Of a stretch of DNA of 7,560 nt, positions 1 to 6,133 are shown one piece after another. Position 1 is the stretch's first letter. The number at the start of each line of letters is the position of its first letter. The notes below the pieces were generated by a model that searched no databases, was not told where the DNA came from, and saw only the letters and a program-made list of their open reading frames with translations. The stretch covers positions 1 through 7,560 of the forward strand of contig JAJPYH010000200.1 of assembly GCA_021205045.1 (NCBI GenBank), in the 5' to 3' direction. The stretch is from Lachnospiraceae bacterium (GTDB taxonomy: Bacteria > Bacillota > Clostridia > Lachnospirales > Lachnospiraceae). The translations under genes were made by a program, and so were the position numbers.

Positions 1-157
1 GCATAAAATCAAATGAAGGTATAGCCAGTTAATTATTATTCGATGTACTAGTTATTTTGTTTTGAAATTTAATGGGACAGACCTAGTTGATATAACATAT
101 CATTGTAATAAATCTTTCCTTAATGATTTTTCATGCAATAATTAAGAACATCTGTTC

Positions 158-181
158 TGATTACACTTTTGATTACACTTT
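158..181. repeat. 12-bp tandem direct repeat next to a tRNA fragment
   Basis: The unit TGATTACACTTT occurs twice head to tail with no mismatch. It lies about 50 bp before a tRNA 3' fragment. Short direct repeats beside a tRNA end are common as arm-type binding sites of tyrosine recombinases, so this may be part of an attachment region, but no integrase gene is in the window to support that. I see no convincing gene in bases 1-230; the open frames there run through the tRNA fragment and terminator and have no ribosome binding site. Confidence 0.6.
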
Positions 182-230
182 CAAAAGAGAGCGCGCAAAG
201 TGCCTTTCTACCTTGATTTTTTATGTTTCC

Positions 231-255
231 ATGGGTTCGAGCCCTATTGGTCCCA
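231..255 (+). other. tRNA 3' fragment (T arm and acceptor strand), possible att site
   Basis: Bases 231-247 fold as a T arm: stem ATGGG/CCTAT (one G-T pair) closing the seven-base loop TTCGAGC. Bases 248-254 (TGGTCCC) would be the 3' acceptor strand and A255 the discriminator; no CCA is encoded. A complete tRNA would need GGGACCA or a wobble variant about 65 bases upstream, and I find neither that nor a D or anticodon arm. It is therefore a 3' tRNA piece. Integrative elements that insert into tRNA genes leave such a piece at one end, so this is a plausible attL/attR. The amino acid identity cannot be told without the anticodon. Confidence 0.6.
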
Positions 256-266
256 TATATACAAAG

Positions 267-299
267 AACTTCGACAGGATGCACGGTCGAAGTTTTTTT
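267..299 (+). terminator. Intrinsic terminator after the tRNA fragment
   Basis: A perfect 9-bp stem, AACTTCGAC pairing with GTCGAAGTT, encloses a 10-base loop and runs into seven T residues (293-299). It starts 12 bases after the tRNA fragment, the normal place for the terminator of a tRNA gene. This supports the fragment being a true tRNA 3' end carried together with its flank. Confidence 0.8.
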
Positions 300-300
300 G

Positions 301-381
301 AATATTCAAAAAGATGGTTCTAAAGCAAAGGGCTACGAAGTGCAGCAGCTGCGAGAAATCATCTTAAAGTATGGTCTATAG
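301..381 (+). pseudogene. hicA-like toxin remnant (3' end only)
   Basis: The frame ending at TAG 379-381 reads GYEVQQLREIILKYGL at its C terminus. This resembles the end of one HicA mRNA-interferase subfamily, where a 'YxVxQLRE' helix finishes the protein. No start codon, ribosome binding site or double-stranded-RNA-binding core is visible upstream, because the tRNA terminator lies directly before it. Only about 26 codons remain. Its position immediately upstream of a recognisable hicB, with the stop overlapping the G-rich hicB ribosome binding site, is the main support. The fragment is short, so the family call is tentative. Confidence 0.35.
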
Positions 382-394
382 GGGGGAACATGCA

Positions 395-570
395 ATGGAA
401 AACTATTCAATCTTTATTCAATAGGAACCTGTTGATAAAATCTATGTGGAAGCATTCCCAAACTGCAAGGATGTATGGCGCATGGACACACACAGGCAGA
501 AGCACTGAAGGAAATCAATTCAGCAAAAGAGCTATGGATCGAAACAGCCACGCAACTGGGTATTCAGTGA
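395..570 (+). pseudogene. hicB: HicB-family antitoxin, broken by a stop and a frameshift
   Basis: Starting at ATG 395 (GGGGGG at 381-386 as ribosome binding site), the protein reads MENYSIFIQ, hits TAG at 422-424, then continues EPVDKIYVEAFP in the same frame. Near 455-462 the match moves to the next frame, which gives LQGCMAHGHTQAEALKEINS followed by AKELWIETATQLGIQ and TGA at 568-570. Together these read as a typical HicB N-terminal domain: beta strands, a 'PxLxGCxAHGxTxxEAL' turn and an amphipathic helix. In this family a Trp usually sits where the TAG is, so TGG to TAG is likely. With a stop, a frameshift and a broken partner, it is almost certainly inactive. An open frame at 390-578 is a shadow in the wrong frame. 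Confidence 0.75.
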
Positions 571-676
571 TCGAATGAGATTCCTGCTCATCTCCGGATG
601 ACATACTGCTATTGCTCCATATATGCATATATAAAAATGAGAGCATTTAAGATTTTCTTAAAAATCGGGCAATATG

Positions 677-706
677 TTGACAGTTTTATGAAACGATTGC
701 TATAAT
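677..706 (+). promoter_or_regulatory. Sigma-70-type promoter for the XRE regulator
   Basis: A perfect -35 box TTGACA (677-682) and a perfect -10 box TATAAT (701-706) are separated by 18 bp. The predicted start lies near 713, leaving a leader of about 125 nt before the GTG at 840. Apart from this promoter and the inverted repeat downstream, I see nothing in 571-839. Confidence 0.85.
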
Positions 707-737
707 CGTGGCAATAAATCGAAATTTTATCACTCTG

Positions 738-780
738 CGTATCGTAGAATCCGCATATTTTCACCATATTCTACGATGCG
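738..780 (+). promoter_or_regulatory. Inverted repeat in the leader of the XRE regulator
   Basis: Arm 738-750 (CGTATCGTAGAAT) is complementary to arm 768-780 (ATTCTACGATGCG) over 13 positions with one G-T pair, around a 17-base loop. It lies about 30 bases after the -10 box and 60 before the start codon. It could be an operator bound by the regulator itself or a hairpin in the 5' leader. There is no T tract right after it, so it is not a standard terminator. Confidence 0.65.
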
Positions 781-839
781 TGGGTGTGAAATAATAATTC
801 TTTAAAGTACAATAACGGCAGAAAGGAGGAAAAAATCCA

Positions 840-1457
840 GTGGATCAGATTAAAATAGGTCGGTTTATTGCTAATGAGAGAAAGGAACATGGATATACGC
901 AAAGACAACTTGCCGAATTACTCGACATCAGTGACAAAACCATTTCGAAATGGGAAACCGGCAATGGATTTCCGGAAATTTCTCTGTTATTGCCATTATG
1001 CAATGAACTTGACATTAATGTAAACGAGCTGTTATCCGGAGGAAGGCTGTCAGAAGCAGATTATAAACAGAAAGCGGAGGAAAATATGGTGAATATGATG
1101 AAGGAAAAAGAAGCAAATCGGAAAAATTACAGATTAATCAATATAGTTGAAGGAATGTCAGCTGTAGTCTTTGGCGTATTGATGATTGTAATTAGTGTCT
1201 ATGGAAGTACAATTCCGACGTTACTCACAATTGTATTAACTGTGCTTGCAATAAGCGAATTTACAGTAGGGTTGTATGTAGCAACGCAGGGAGAAAGAAC
1301 CATAGGGTACTATAGATGTCCTAAATGTGATGGATACTTCATCCCAACATATAGAGAGTATATGAAGGGGATGCACTTTTGGAGCACTAGAAAATTGCAA
1401 TGCCCACATTGTAATCAAAAAGTATGGGCGAAAAAAGTAATGAGTAAGGACGAGTAG
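840..1457 (+). CDS. XRE-family regulator with two membrane segments and a C-terminal zinc ribbon
   Basis: This 205-aa protein starts at GTG 840 with AAAGGAGGA ten bases upstream. Residues 5-67 are a classic XRE helix-turn-helix (TQRQLAELLDISDKTISKWE) with the usual 'GNGFPEISLLLPLC' continuation. Residues 70-100 are charged and probably helical. Two hydrophobic stretches follow (about 103-121 and 124-147), separated by a short turn, so the protein is likely a membrane-anchored hairpin with both ends in the cytoplasm. The C terminus carries CPKC (Cys160, Cys163) and CPHC (Cys188, Cys191), a zinc-ribbon pattern. Proteins of this layout are common in Clostridia, but their signals are mostly unknown. 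It probably binds DNA and may control its own promoter. No target operon follows directly; the next gene is a broken flavin reductase. It appears intact. Confidence 0.85.
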   Translation: MDQIKIGRFIANERKEHGYTQRQLAELLDISDKTISKWETGNGFPEISLLLPLCNELDINVNELLSGGRLSEADYKQKAEENMVNMMKEKEANRKNYRLINIVEGMSAVVFGVLMIVISVYGSTIPTLLTIVLTVLAISEFTVGLYVATQGERTIGYYRCPKCDGYFIPTYREYMKGMHFWSTRKLQCPHCNQKVWAKKVMSKDE

Positions 1458-1564
1458 CTTTCTGCAACTTCCAGTTTATCGGGCAGATACATAATCAATA
1501 AGCCAGCTGCACAACCGATGAACAGAATAATAAACAGAATTTGTAGCACAGATTCCTTCTCCAC
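1415..1564 (-). CDS. Possible small membrane-protein ORF or remnant, antisense to the regulator's 3' end
   Basis: On the minus strand a GTG at 1564 opens 49 codons that begin VEKESVLQILFIILFIGCAA and contain one clear membrane segment followed by YLPDKLEVAESY, ending at TGA 1415-1417. A possible AGG lies about 12 bases before the GTG, which is a poor ribosome binding site. The composition (charged N terminus, then about 20 hydrophobic residues) looks more protein-like than chance, but the last part overlaps the regulator gene. It may be the 5' fragment of an unknown membrane gene cut off here. I do not recognise the family. Confidence 0.25.
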   Translation of the reverse strand: MEKESVLQILFIILFIGCAAGLLIMYLPDKLEVAESYSSLLITFFAHTF

Positions 1565-1756
1565 TTTATATCATAACCTCATACAAAAACAATGGGCTAT
1601 CCAATGCATGCAGTCATGGACAACGTTTACAGGTGGCAGGAGCGGCTTTTATGCGATTGTTTCGGCGGTTAGCAAATATGGTCATTTATATCAGACACTT
1701 CACGAAACGAAAGAGGCAGTCATCAATTTTATGTCTGCTGATATTTACGATAGATG
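1518..1756 (+). pseudogene. Flavin reductase-like gene, 5' part, cut by the IS21 element
   Basis: The frame contains SWTTFTGGRSGFYAIVSAVS, then YQTLHETKEAVINFMSADIY and DRC, a pattern of flavin reductase-like (FMN-binding split barrel) proteins, where a 'L.ET.E.VINF.SAD.YD' segment follows the flavin-binding strands. It breaks off at 1756, where the insertion element starts, and the same frame resumes at 4411. Rejoined from ATG 1518 the protein would be about 198 aa, close to the family size. However, residues before about SWTTF are not recognisable and there is no clear ribosome binding site, so the true N terminus may be damaged or elsewhere. The flavin-reductase call rests mainly on the 3' half. 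Confidence 0.6.
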
Positions 1757-1773
1757 TGAATATTCTGCTGCGG

Positions 1774-1849
1774 TGAAACCGCTGTTCCGGAAAACCGGAA
1801 ACCGTGAAACCGGAGATTGGAAACCGATAATCCGGAGCAACGGAAACCG
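1774..1849. repeat. Left-end array of GGAAACCG-like motifs in the IS
   Basis: Four copies of KGAAACCG (TGAAACCG or GGAAACCG) begin at 1774, 1797, 1819 and 1842, spaced 23, 22 and 23 bp, i.e. about two helical turns. TTCCGG or TCCGG blocks lie between some of them. IS21-family elements are known to have multiple internal repeats at their ends that bind the transposase; these most likely do that job. Confidence 0.75.
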
Positions 1850-1875
1850 CTAATTACTATTGTTTCTATGCGAGT

Positions 1876-2652
1876 TTACTCGCTTAATGCCGGGTCCATC
1901 CCGTAGACTTCCCGCATGGACTTATAGTTTGCTGGATCAACAGGAATGATGTTTACCTTGAATCCGTCGTATTTGATGCGGTCGATGATTGCTTCTGCAA
2001 GAGGGCTGTCGTCCCCGCCAAGCTGGTCATACCAGCCATTGGTATCATACTGTGAGCAGAAGATCGTGGATGATTTCTTGCGTCTCCTGTGCAACAGTTC
2101 CAGAATATCGTGCTGCTCTGATTCATTCGGCTTAAGGAGGAGCCATTCATCGATGATGAGCAGGATCGGGGTTGCATACTTGGCCTGTACTTTCTTGTAG
2201 GTGCCGTCGTTACGGGCCATCTCCAGTTCAAGGAGAAGGTCAGGCAGACGGATGTACTTTGTCTTGTAACGCTGTTTGCATGCCTCCATACCGAGCGCAC
2301 AGGCCAGATAAGTCTTGCCGCTGCCGGTGGCACCAGTAATGAAGACATTCCTGTGGTCAGTGATGTAGTCGCAGCTGGCAAGCTTTTCAATCAGGCTGCG
2401 GTTGAGCTTACGCCCGGACGTATAGTCGATATCCGAGATATGGGCTTCTGGCTGGTCAAATCCGGCATTCCGGATCAGCCGCTTTAAGCTGTTGCTTTTG
2501 CGGTTGTTATATTCAATATCGACAAGCATCGCGAAACGATCCTCAAAGGAGACATCCTTCATTTTAGGATCATTGACCTGGGTGCAGAAACCATCCGCCA
2601 TTGAGGTCATGCGCATTTCAATTAATTTATCAGTTGTGCTCTGGATACTCAT
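1876..2652 (-). CDS. istB: IstB, ATP-binding transposition helper of IS21 family
   Basis: The protein has 258 aa from ATG 2652, preceded by AGGAGGT (2662-2668) nine bases upstream. A longer open frame reaches 2778 but overlaps istA and lacks a binding site, so the internal start is preferred. Around residue 105 is the Walker A motif GATGSGKT; further on LLIIDEW is the Walker B motif, followed by sensor-like FCSQYD. IstB is an AAA+ ATPase that remodels target DNA and recruits the IstA transposase. The gene starts 7 nt after the istA stop, and its ribosome binding site lies within the last istA codons, so translation is probably coupled. It looks full length and intact. Confidence 0.93.
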   Translation of the reverse strand: MSIQSTTDKLIEMRMTSMADGFCTQVNDPKMKDVSFEDRFAMLVDIEYNNRKSNSLKRLIRNAGFDQPEAHISDIDYTSGRKLNRSLIEKLASCDYITDHRNVFITGATGSGKTYLACALGMEACKQRYKTKYIRLPDLLLELEMARNDGTYKKVQAKYATPILLIIDEWLLLKPNESEQHDILELLHRRRKKSSTIFCSQYDTNGWYDQLGGDDSPLAEAIIDRIKYDGFKVNIIPVDPANYKSMREVYGMDPALSE

Positions 2653-2659
2653 AGCCTTC

Positions 2660-4222
2660 TTACCTCCTGTAGTAATCAGCGCCTCTGGTGAGCGCATGAC
2701 TGTTCTGTGTTGAAGTGGTCTTAGTTGTGGCTTCATTTCCGTTATCATCCGGCTCTGCCCTGTCACTGCCGGTATCAAGGATGTTCTTGATGCTCTTGTA
2801 GCTGGGCGAGGCTGTAAAGGAAAGCGCCTTCCTGCAGGCGGCTTCCAGACGGTTGACAGAATACTTGTCTGCCAGCTTCAGAAGTCCCATGCAGCTCCTG
2901 TAAGACTGCTGTTCTACACGTTTGGAGGTGAGGATGGCATCCACCACCTGATAGGTATTTTCACCGATGCGTTCCGCCCATTTGCGGAAACGGTCGCCAT
3001 TCCATTCCAGATACTGCTGGTGAGAAGGCGGCATATGCTCGGTAACAGTGCTGTACTGCCCCTTGCGGCCATATAAACGGCGGTGGGAGGCGATACGGTT
3101 GTTGTTATAGAAAATCTCAACCATCTTATACGTAACACTAAAATCGACCTTGCTCTTGATATATTCATAAGGTACAGAATACAGCATACCGGCGCAGGAG
3201 ATGTGGTAGTTGAACTGGACGGTAGCCTGTTTCCATTCCGCCAGTTCATACGGATAAGCGGGCAGGGGAGCTAAAAGCGGAAGTTCCTCTTCATGGAAGA
3301 TATCATACCGGCTGCCCTCTTTCTTCTGGAACGGGCGGTGGCTGAATTCTTCCAGTTTCTGCTGTATTGCCTGGTTCAATTCCGCAAGGGTGAAGAACTG
3401 TTCATTGCGCAGCGCGGCCGTGATCCAGGTAGAAATGTTGCCTACGCTGCCTTCGGCATTCAGCTTATCCTTTGGGGCACGGACGCGGGCAGGGATAACG
3501 GCGGTACCATAGTGTTCCGCCATCTCCTGATAAACAGCGTTGATCCGCTGGTCTTTCCAGCCTTTGTTGTGGTCAACGGCGGTGCGGCAGTTGTCCGGTA
3601 CGAGGATTCTGGCTACTCCGCCAAAATATTCGTACATGTGGACGTGGGCCGTAATCCATGAGTGTTGTTTCTCATCAACAAAAGCTTCGACATACGGATA
3701 CAGGCTGTAGGTCATGACGCCGACAAAGAGATAAGCATTGATGATCTCGCCGGTATCAGGATCAGTGATGTGTGCCGGATCACCAGCCCAGTCTACTTCA
3801 ACCTGTTCCCCAGGCTTGCGGTTGATGTGCATTGTGGCGCGACGTTTCTGCTCATCCTGCTGGATGTAATAGCAGAACTGGGAATACATAAGCGGATCAT
3901 CGCCAGCCCTTTTACAGTCCTCCAGATACTCTGTCCACAGGAGTTTCTTGTTGACCCCGTTGCGGAGGAGTTCCTTGTGAATGTAGTCATAGTCCGGCAT
4001 CCGTTTGTTGGAGTGGATCGAATTTGAACCATCTTTCGGAAACAAAAGATGTTCCAAAATGTCATCGGTCATGTTCGGTTCCAAGGGCCAAAGGATGTTT
4101 TTATCTTTAGCAGCTTTCAGAACCTTGTTGACCGTTTTCTTGGAGGAACCGCAACTAAGCGCGATTTTCTCCTGACTGATCCTTAGACTGGACAGTCTAA
4201 GGATCTCACGGTATTTGGTCAT
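2660..4222 (-). CDS. istA: IstA, DDE transposase of IS21 family
   Basis: This 520-aa protein starts at ATG 4222 with GGAGG (4231-4235) eight bases upstream. Residues 1-40 form a helix-turn-helix (ISQEKIALSCGSSKKTVNKV) for end binding. The integrase catalytic core (rve type) holds the DDE triad in family-typical contexts: Asp144 in VEVDWAGD, Asp210 in LVPDN and Glu257 in KDKLNAEGSVG. The C-terminal part (about 330-420) is the beta-rich region usual in IstA, and the tail past about 490 is polar and low in complexity. It performs cut and strand transfer together with IstB. Length and motifs agree with a functional transposase; no frameshift is seen. Confidence 0.95.
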   Translation of the reverse strand: MTKYREILRLSSLRISQEKIALSCGSSKKTVNKVLKAAKDKNILWPLEPNMTDDILEHLLFPKDGSNSIHSNKRMPDYDYIHKELLRNGVNKKLLWTEYLEDCKRAGDDPLMYSQFCYYIQQDEQKRRATMHINRKPGEQVEVDWAGDPAHITDPDTGEIINAYLFVGVMTYSLYPYVEAFVDEKQHSWITAHVHMYEYFGGVARILVPDNCRTAVDHNKGWKDQRINAVYQEMAEHYGTAVIPARVRAPKDKLNAEGSVGNISTWITAALRNEQFFTLAELNQAIQQKLEEFSHRPFQKKEGSRYDIFHEEELPLLAPLPAYPYELAEWKQATVQFNYHISCAGMLYSVPYEYIKSKVDFSVTYKMVEIFYNNNRIASHRRLYGRKGQYSTVTEHMPPSHQQYLEWNGDRFRKWAERIGENTYQVVDAILTSKRVEQQSYRSCMGLLKLADKYSVNRLEAACRKALSFTASPSYKSIKNILDTGSDRAEPDDNGNEATTKTTSTQNSHALTRGADYYRR

Positions 4223-4240
4223 AGTAGTGACCTCCTTTAA

Positions 4241-4275
4241 ATGTATTTACGTCAAAGACGCATAGATACATTATA
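4241..4275 (-). promoter_or_regulatory. istA -10 box and leader inverted repeat
   Basis: On the minus strand TATAAT (4275-4270) lies about 48 bases before the istA start; no good -35 box is found 16-18 bases upstream, where the end repeats lie. The -10 box overlaps the start of a leader with nested inverted repeats: outer arms 4241-4246 and 4266-4271 (ATGTAT/ATACAT) and an inner hairpin CGTC-AAA-GACG (4250-4260). The structure sits just before the ribosome binding site and may damp expression of the transposase. This role is inferred. Confidence 0.5.
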
Positions 4276-4290
4276 AAGGATTAATAATTC

Positions 4291-4388
4291 CGGTTTCCGG
4301 GAACCGGAATCGCAGTTTCCACTCGGCTGGAACTACGGTTTCCATTATTCCGGAACGCCAGTTTCCATCTTCCGGAATGGCGGTGTAA
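4291..4388. repeat. Right-end array of GGAAACCG-like motifs in the IS
   Basis: In inverted orientation, CGGTTTCC or CAGTTTCC begin at 4291, 4313, 4336 and 4359, with a weaker fifth copy CGGTGTAA at 4381; spacings are 22, 23, 23 and 22 bp. TTCCGGAA blocks lie at 4348-4355 and 4370-4377. This mirrors the left end, and the outermost copy is 18 bases from the right terminus. They are probably transposase-binding sites; the array also covers the place where an istA -35 box would lie, which could give autoregulation. Confidence 0.75.
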
Positions 4389-4406
4389 AATCACCCGGAA
4401 TACTCA

Positions 4407-4768
4407 AATGTATGAAAACCATACAGAATAATCAGTTTGGTGATAACGAGATTGCGGCGGCTGATTTAACCGCAGTAAAAGCCGATATGGTAAATGCACC
4501 AATGATAGCGGAATGCTTTCTGAATCTTGAATGCAGATTTATGTGGGAAAAGGAAATCGCAGAGGGCGATGATTATGTTTTGATATGCCTTGAAATTATC
4601 AATATGCATATTGAGGAACGTCATCTTGACGAAAGCGATTTGGGAAGAACGGGGAAAACCGGAATCCTTTATAATATCCATCACCCAATTAACCCTGAAC
4701 AATTCAGCGGTACTGCTCACGACTATTTGGGCGTTTTAGAAAAATTTCGAGACTATGCCGAATATTGA
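4407..4768 (+). pseudogene. Flavin reductase-like gene, 3' part, after the IS21 element
   Basis: From 4411 the frame continues the left fragment: TGT codon, then MKTIQNNQFGDNEIAAADLT, AVKADMVNAPMIAECFLNLE and CRFMWEKEI, ending near GTAHDYLGVLEKFRDYAEY with TGA at 4766-4768. The 'LT..KA..VNAPMI.ECFLNLEC' block and the 'GDDYVLICLEI' strand are typical of flavin reductase-like FMN-binding proteins, which reduce flavin with NAD(P)H or act as flavoproteins. An ATG at 4412 could open 118 codons, but it lacks a ribosome binding site and the FMN-binding N-terminal half, so this piece is not expected to be functional. It converges on the hydrolase gene with only 16 bases between the stops. Confidence 0.8.
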
Positions 4769-4784
4769 GAATTCCTATGAAAAA

Positions 4785-6050
4785 TTAGCAAAATTTTTTA
4801 TATATTCTGACCACCACGCCGCCCTCTCCGTCCTCCAGTACTGCCGTCAGATCCGCAGTATTCAGCCATGAAAGCGCTTCGCTGTCCGTGCTGATGACCG
4901 GGCAAAAATCCTCTCCCTCCTGATTGTTAATCACATGCAGATGGCAGGTCTTTCCAGTCCCATCCAGCCCGTACAGGGTATACTCCGCCCTGAGCTTCAC
5001 ACATTGATCATCTATGTATTCCTGGCAGTCGCAGCCGCCCGGCAAGATAATACCCTGAAAATACTCTGTATCACAGTAGCCTGTAAAATACAGGTTTTTG
5101 CGAATGGTCTTCCCGGATGTCTCACCGATATGTGCGGCTTCTTCCGCCGTTTCATGCGAGTTTCCTTCCGCCATGGTTCTGTCTGTTCGGCTGCATTCTC
5201 CCATCGCAATCTCGTCCGTCCCGGTGATAAACACATGCAGTGTCAGAATTTCCTTCCTGTCGGCCAGAAACTGCCGCATGGAAGCAAACAGGCTCTCCTC
5301 CTGCCGCTCATCATATCCATGTCCCATCCGCTGAATCAGCTGTAGCTCACATTGTCCCGGCTCATAATTCTCCTTCGCCCTGATCGCGTAGGAATTGTTG
5401 ACTACCTTATCCTCCGTTCCCTGTAAAATCAGGACAGGACCCTTGTATGGAGCCAGCTCCAGGAAAGGATCCATCCGGGAGGCCTCCTCATGAAATTGCC
5501 TGCCCAGGACGGTGACGGGGCACTGTATCTCCTCCGGCACATGGAAAGGGTCATAGCTTGCGCCGCCAAGCCTGCCTCTCCTGGCATGATCCGGGATGCG
5601 CAGCGCGGGAAATACCATGATCAGCTTTTTTATGTCCGATCCCGGTTTCGCTGCCGCCAGGCCGGATACCAGCCCGCCCTGACTGAAGCCCACCAGAATG
5701 ATCTCCTCCGGTATGACATATACGGATTTTTTCACATACTCTACAACAGAAAGCAGATCTGCCACTTCCGTGCCAAGCGACATATCTCTGGAATCTCCCT
5801 CACTGGCGGTTTCCGGGTTCTGCCCCTTTCTGCCGCCGCCGCAAAAGCTGAAGCAGAATGCGGCATACCCATAAGCCGCGAATTTACGGCAGAAGCTGAG
5901 AACGTCGGTATAATTGCCCGTGAAACCATGGCTGAGAATGACCGCCGGGAATTTCTCATTTTCCCGCGTATTTTCGGGGTAACATTCCATTCCCTCGATC
6001 CGCAGGTTCTCTCTTTTGCAGGTAAAATGTCTTTCTTTTATTTCACGCAT
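4785..6050 (-). CDS. Alpha/beta hydrolase fused to a DUF3237-like domain
   Basis: This protein has 421 aa. Residues 1-265 form an alpha/beta hydrolase: oxyanion loop HGFTGN (41-46), nucleophile elbow GFSQGG (Ser123), acid Asp214 in LQGTEDKVVN and catalytic His244 in MGHGYDE. It resembles acylaminoacyl-peptidase-like esterases and feruloyl-esterase-type hydrolases and lacks a signal peptide, so it acts in the cytoplasm. Residues about 268-421 look like a DUF3237 domain: LHVFITG, then FTGYCDTEYFQGIILPGGCD and 'RAEYTLYGLDGTG' and 'ISTDSEALSWLNTADLTA'. Residues 285-313 are a polar stretch with no recognised match, an insertion early in that domain. DUF3237 proteins are usually separate polypeptides; the fusion suggests the two act on the same small substrate, but the substrate is unknown. 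ATG 6050 is chosen as start; an AAGGA lies about 12 bases upstream, a rather long spacing. The start is 83 nt downstream of the antitoxin gene, without a visible terminator between them. Confidence 0.85.
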   Translation of the reverse strand: MREIKERHFTCKRENLRIEGMECYPENTRENEKFPAVILSHGFTGNYTDVLSFCRKFAAYGYAAFCFSFCGGGRKGQNPETASEGDSRDMSLGTEVADLLSVVEYVKKSVYVIPEEIILVGFSQGGLVSGLAAAKPGSDIKKLIMVFPALRIPDHARRGRLGGASYDPFHVPEEIQCPVTVLGRQFHEEASRMDPFLELAPYKGPVLILQGTEDKVVNNSYAIRAKENYEPGQCELQLIQRMGHGYDERQEESLFASMRQFLADRKEILTLHVFITGTDEIAMGECSRTDRTMAEGNSHETAEEAAHIGETSGKTIRKNLYFTGYCDTEYFQGIILPGGCDCQEYIDDQCVKLRAEYTLYGLDGTGKTCHLHVINNQEGEDFCPVISTDSEALSWLNTADLTAVLEDGEGGVVVRIYKKFC

Positions 6051-6133
6051 GTTTATATTTTATCCTTCTGACAATCATTTAGAGGCTGCACTTCGCGTAT
6101 TAGCCAATGCAGGTCGTTTTTTGCGGCAGTTCC

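Larger units (their letters stand above)
1757..4406 (-). mobile_element. IS21-family insertion sequence, complete, about 2650 bp
   Basis: The element carries istA and istB in the usual order, both reading leftward. The ends proposed here start TGAATATTC on the left and, read inward, TGAGTATTC on the right: TG...CA termini, 8 of 9 bases identical. Inside both ends lie arrays of a GGAAACCG-like motif, outermost copies 17-18 bases from each terminus. The flanks are GATG before and AATG after, consistent with a 4-bp target duplication with one difference. Cutting out the element plus one copy (1757-4410) restores the frame of the flavin reductase gene, which independently supports the boundaries within a base or so. 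Both transposition genes are open, so the element may be active. Confidence 0.85.

Noticed and set aside
123..323. 66-codon plus-strand open frame
   Set aside because: It runs through the tRNA T arm and the terminator hairpin, has no ribosome binding site, and shows no family pattern.
390..578. 62-codon plus-strand open frame
   Set aside because: The recognisable HicB protein lies in the two other frames of the same DNA; this frame is a shadow.
2653..2778. N-terminal extension of istB to ATG 2778
   Set aside because: The extension is entirely inside istA and lacks a ribosome binding site, while ATG 2652 has AGGAGGT at nine bases and gives the normal IstB length.
1758..4405. 8-bp target duplication GAATATTC/GAATACTC
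   Set aside because: At first it looked like a direct repeat, but GAATATTC is palindromic; with that border the gene does not rejoin in frame. It fits better as the terminal inverted repeat of the IS.
5490..6071. 193-codon plus-strand open frame opposite the hydrolase
   Set aside because: It is antisense to a gene with clear catalytic motifs and has no family pattern of its own.
6072..6120. Hairpin CTGCA...TGCAG followed by T residues on the plus strand
   Set aside because: The stem is only 5 bp with a 17-base loop, and no plus-strand gene ends there; it is not a usable terminator.
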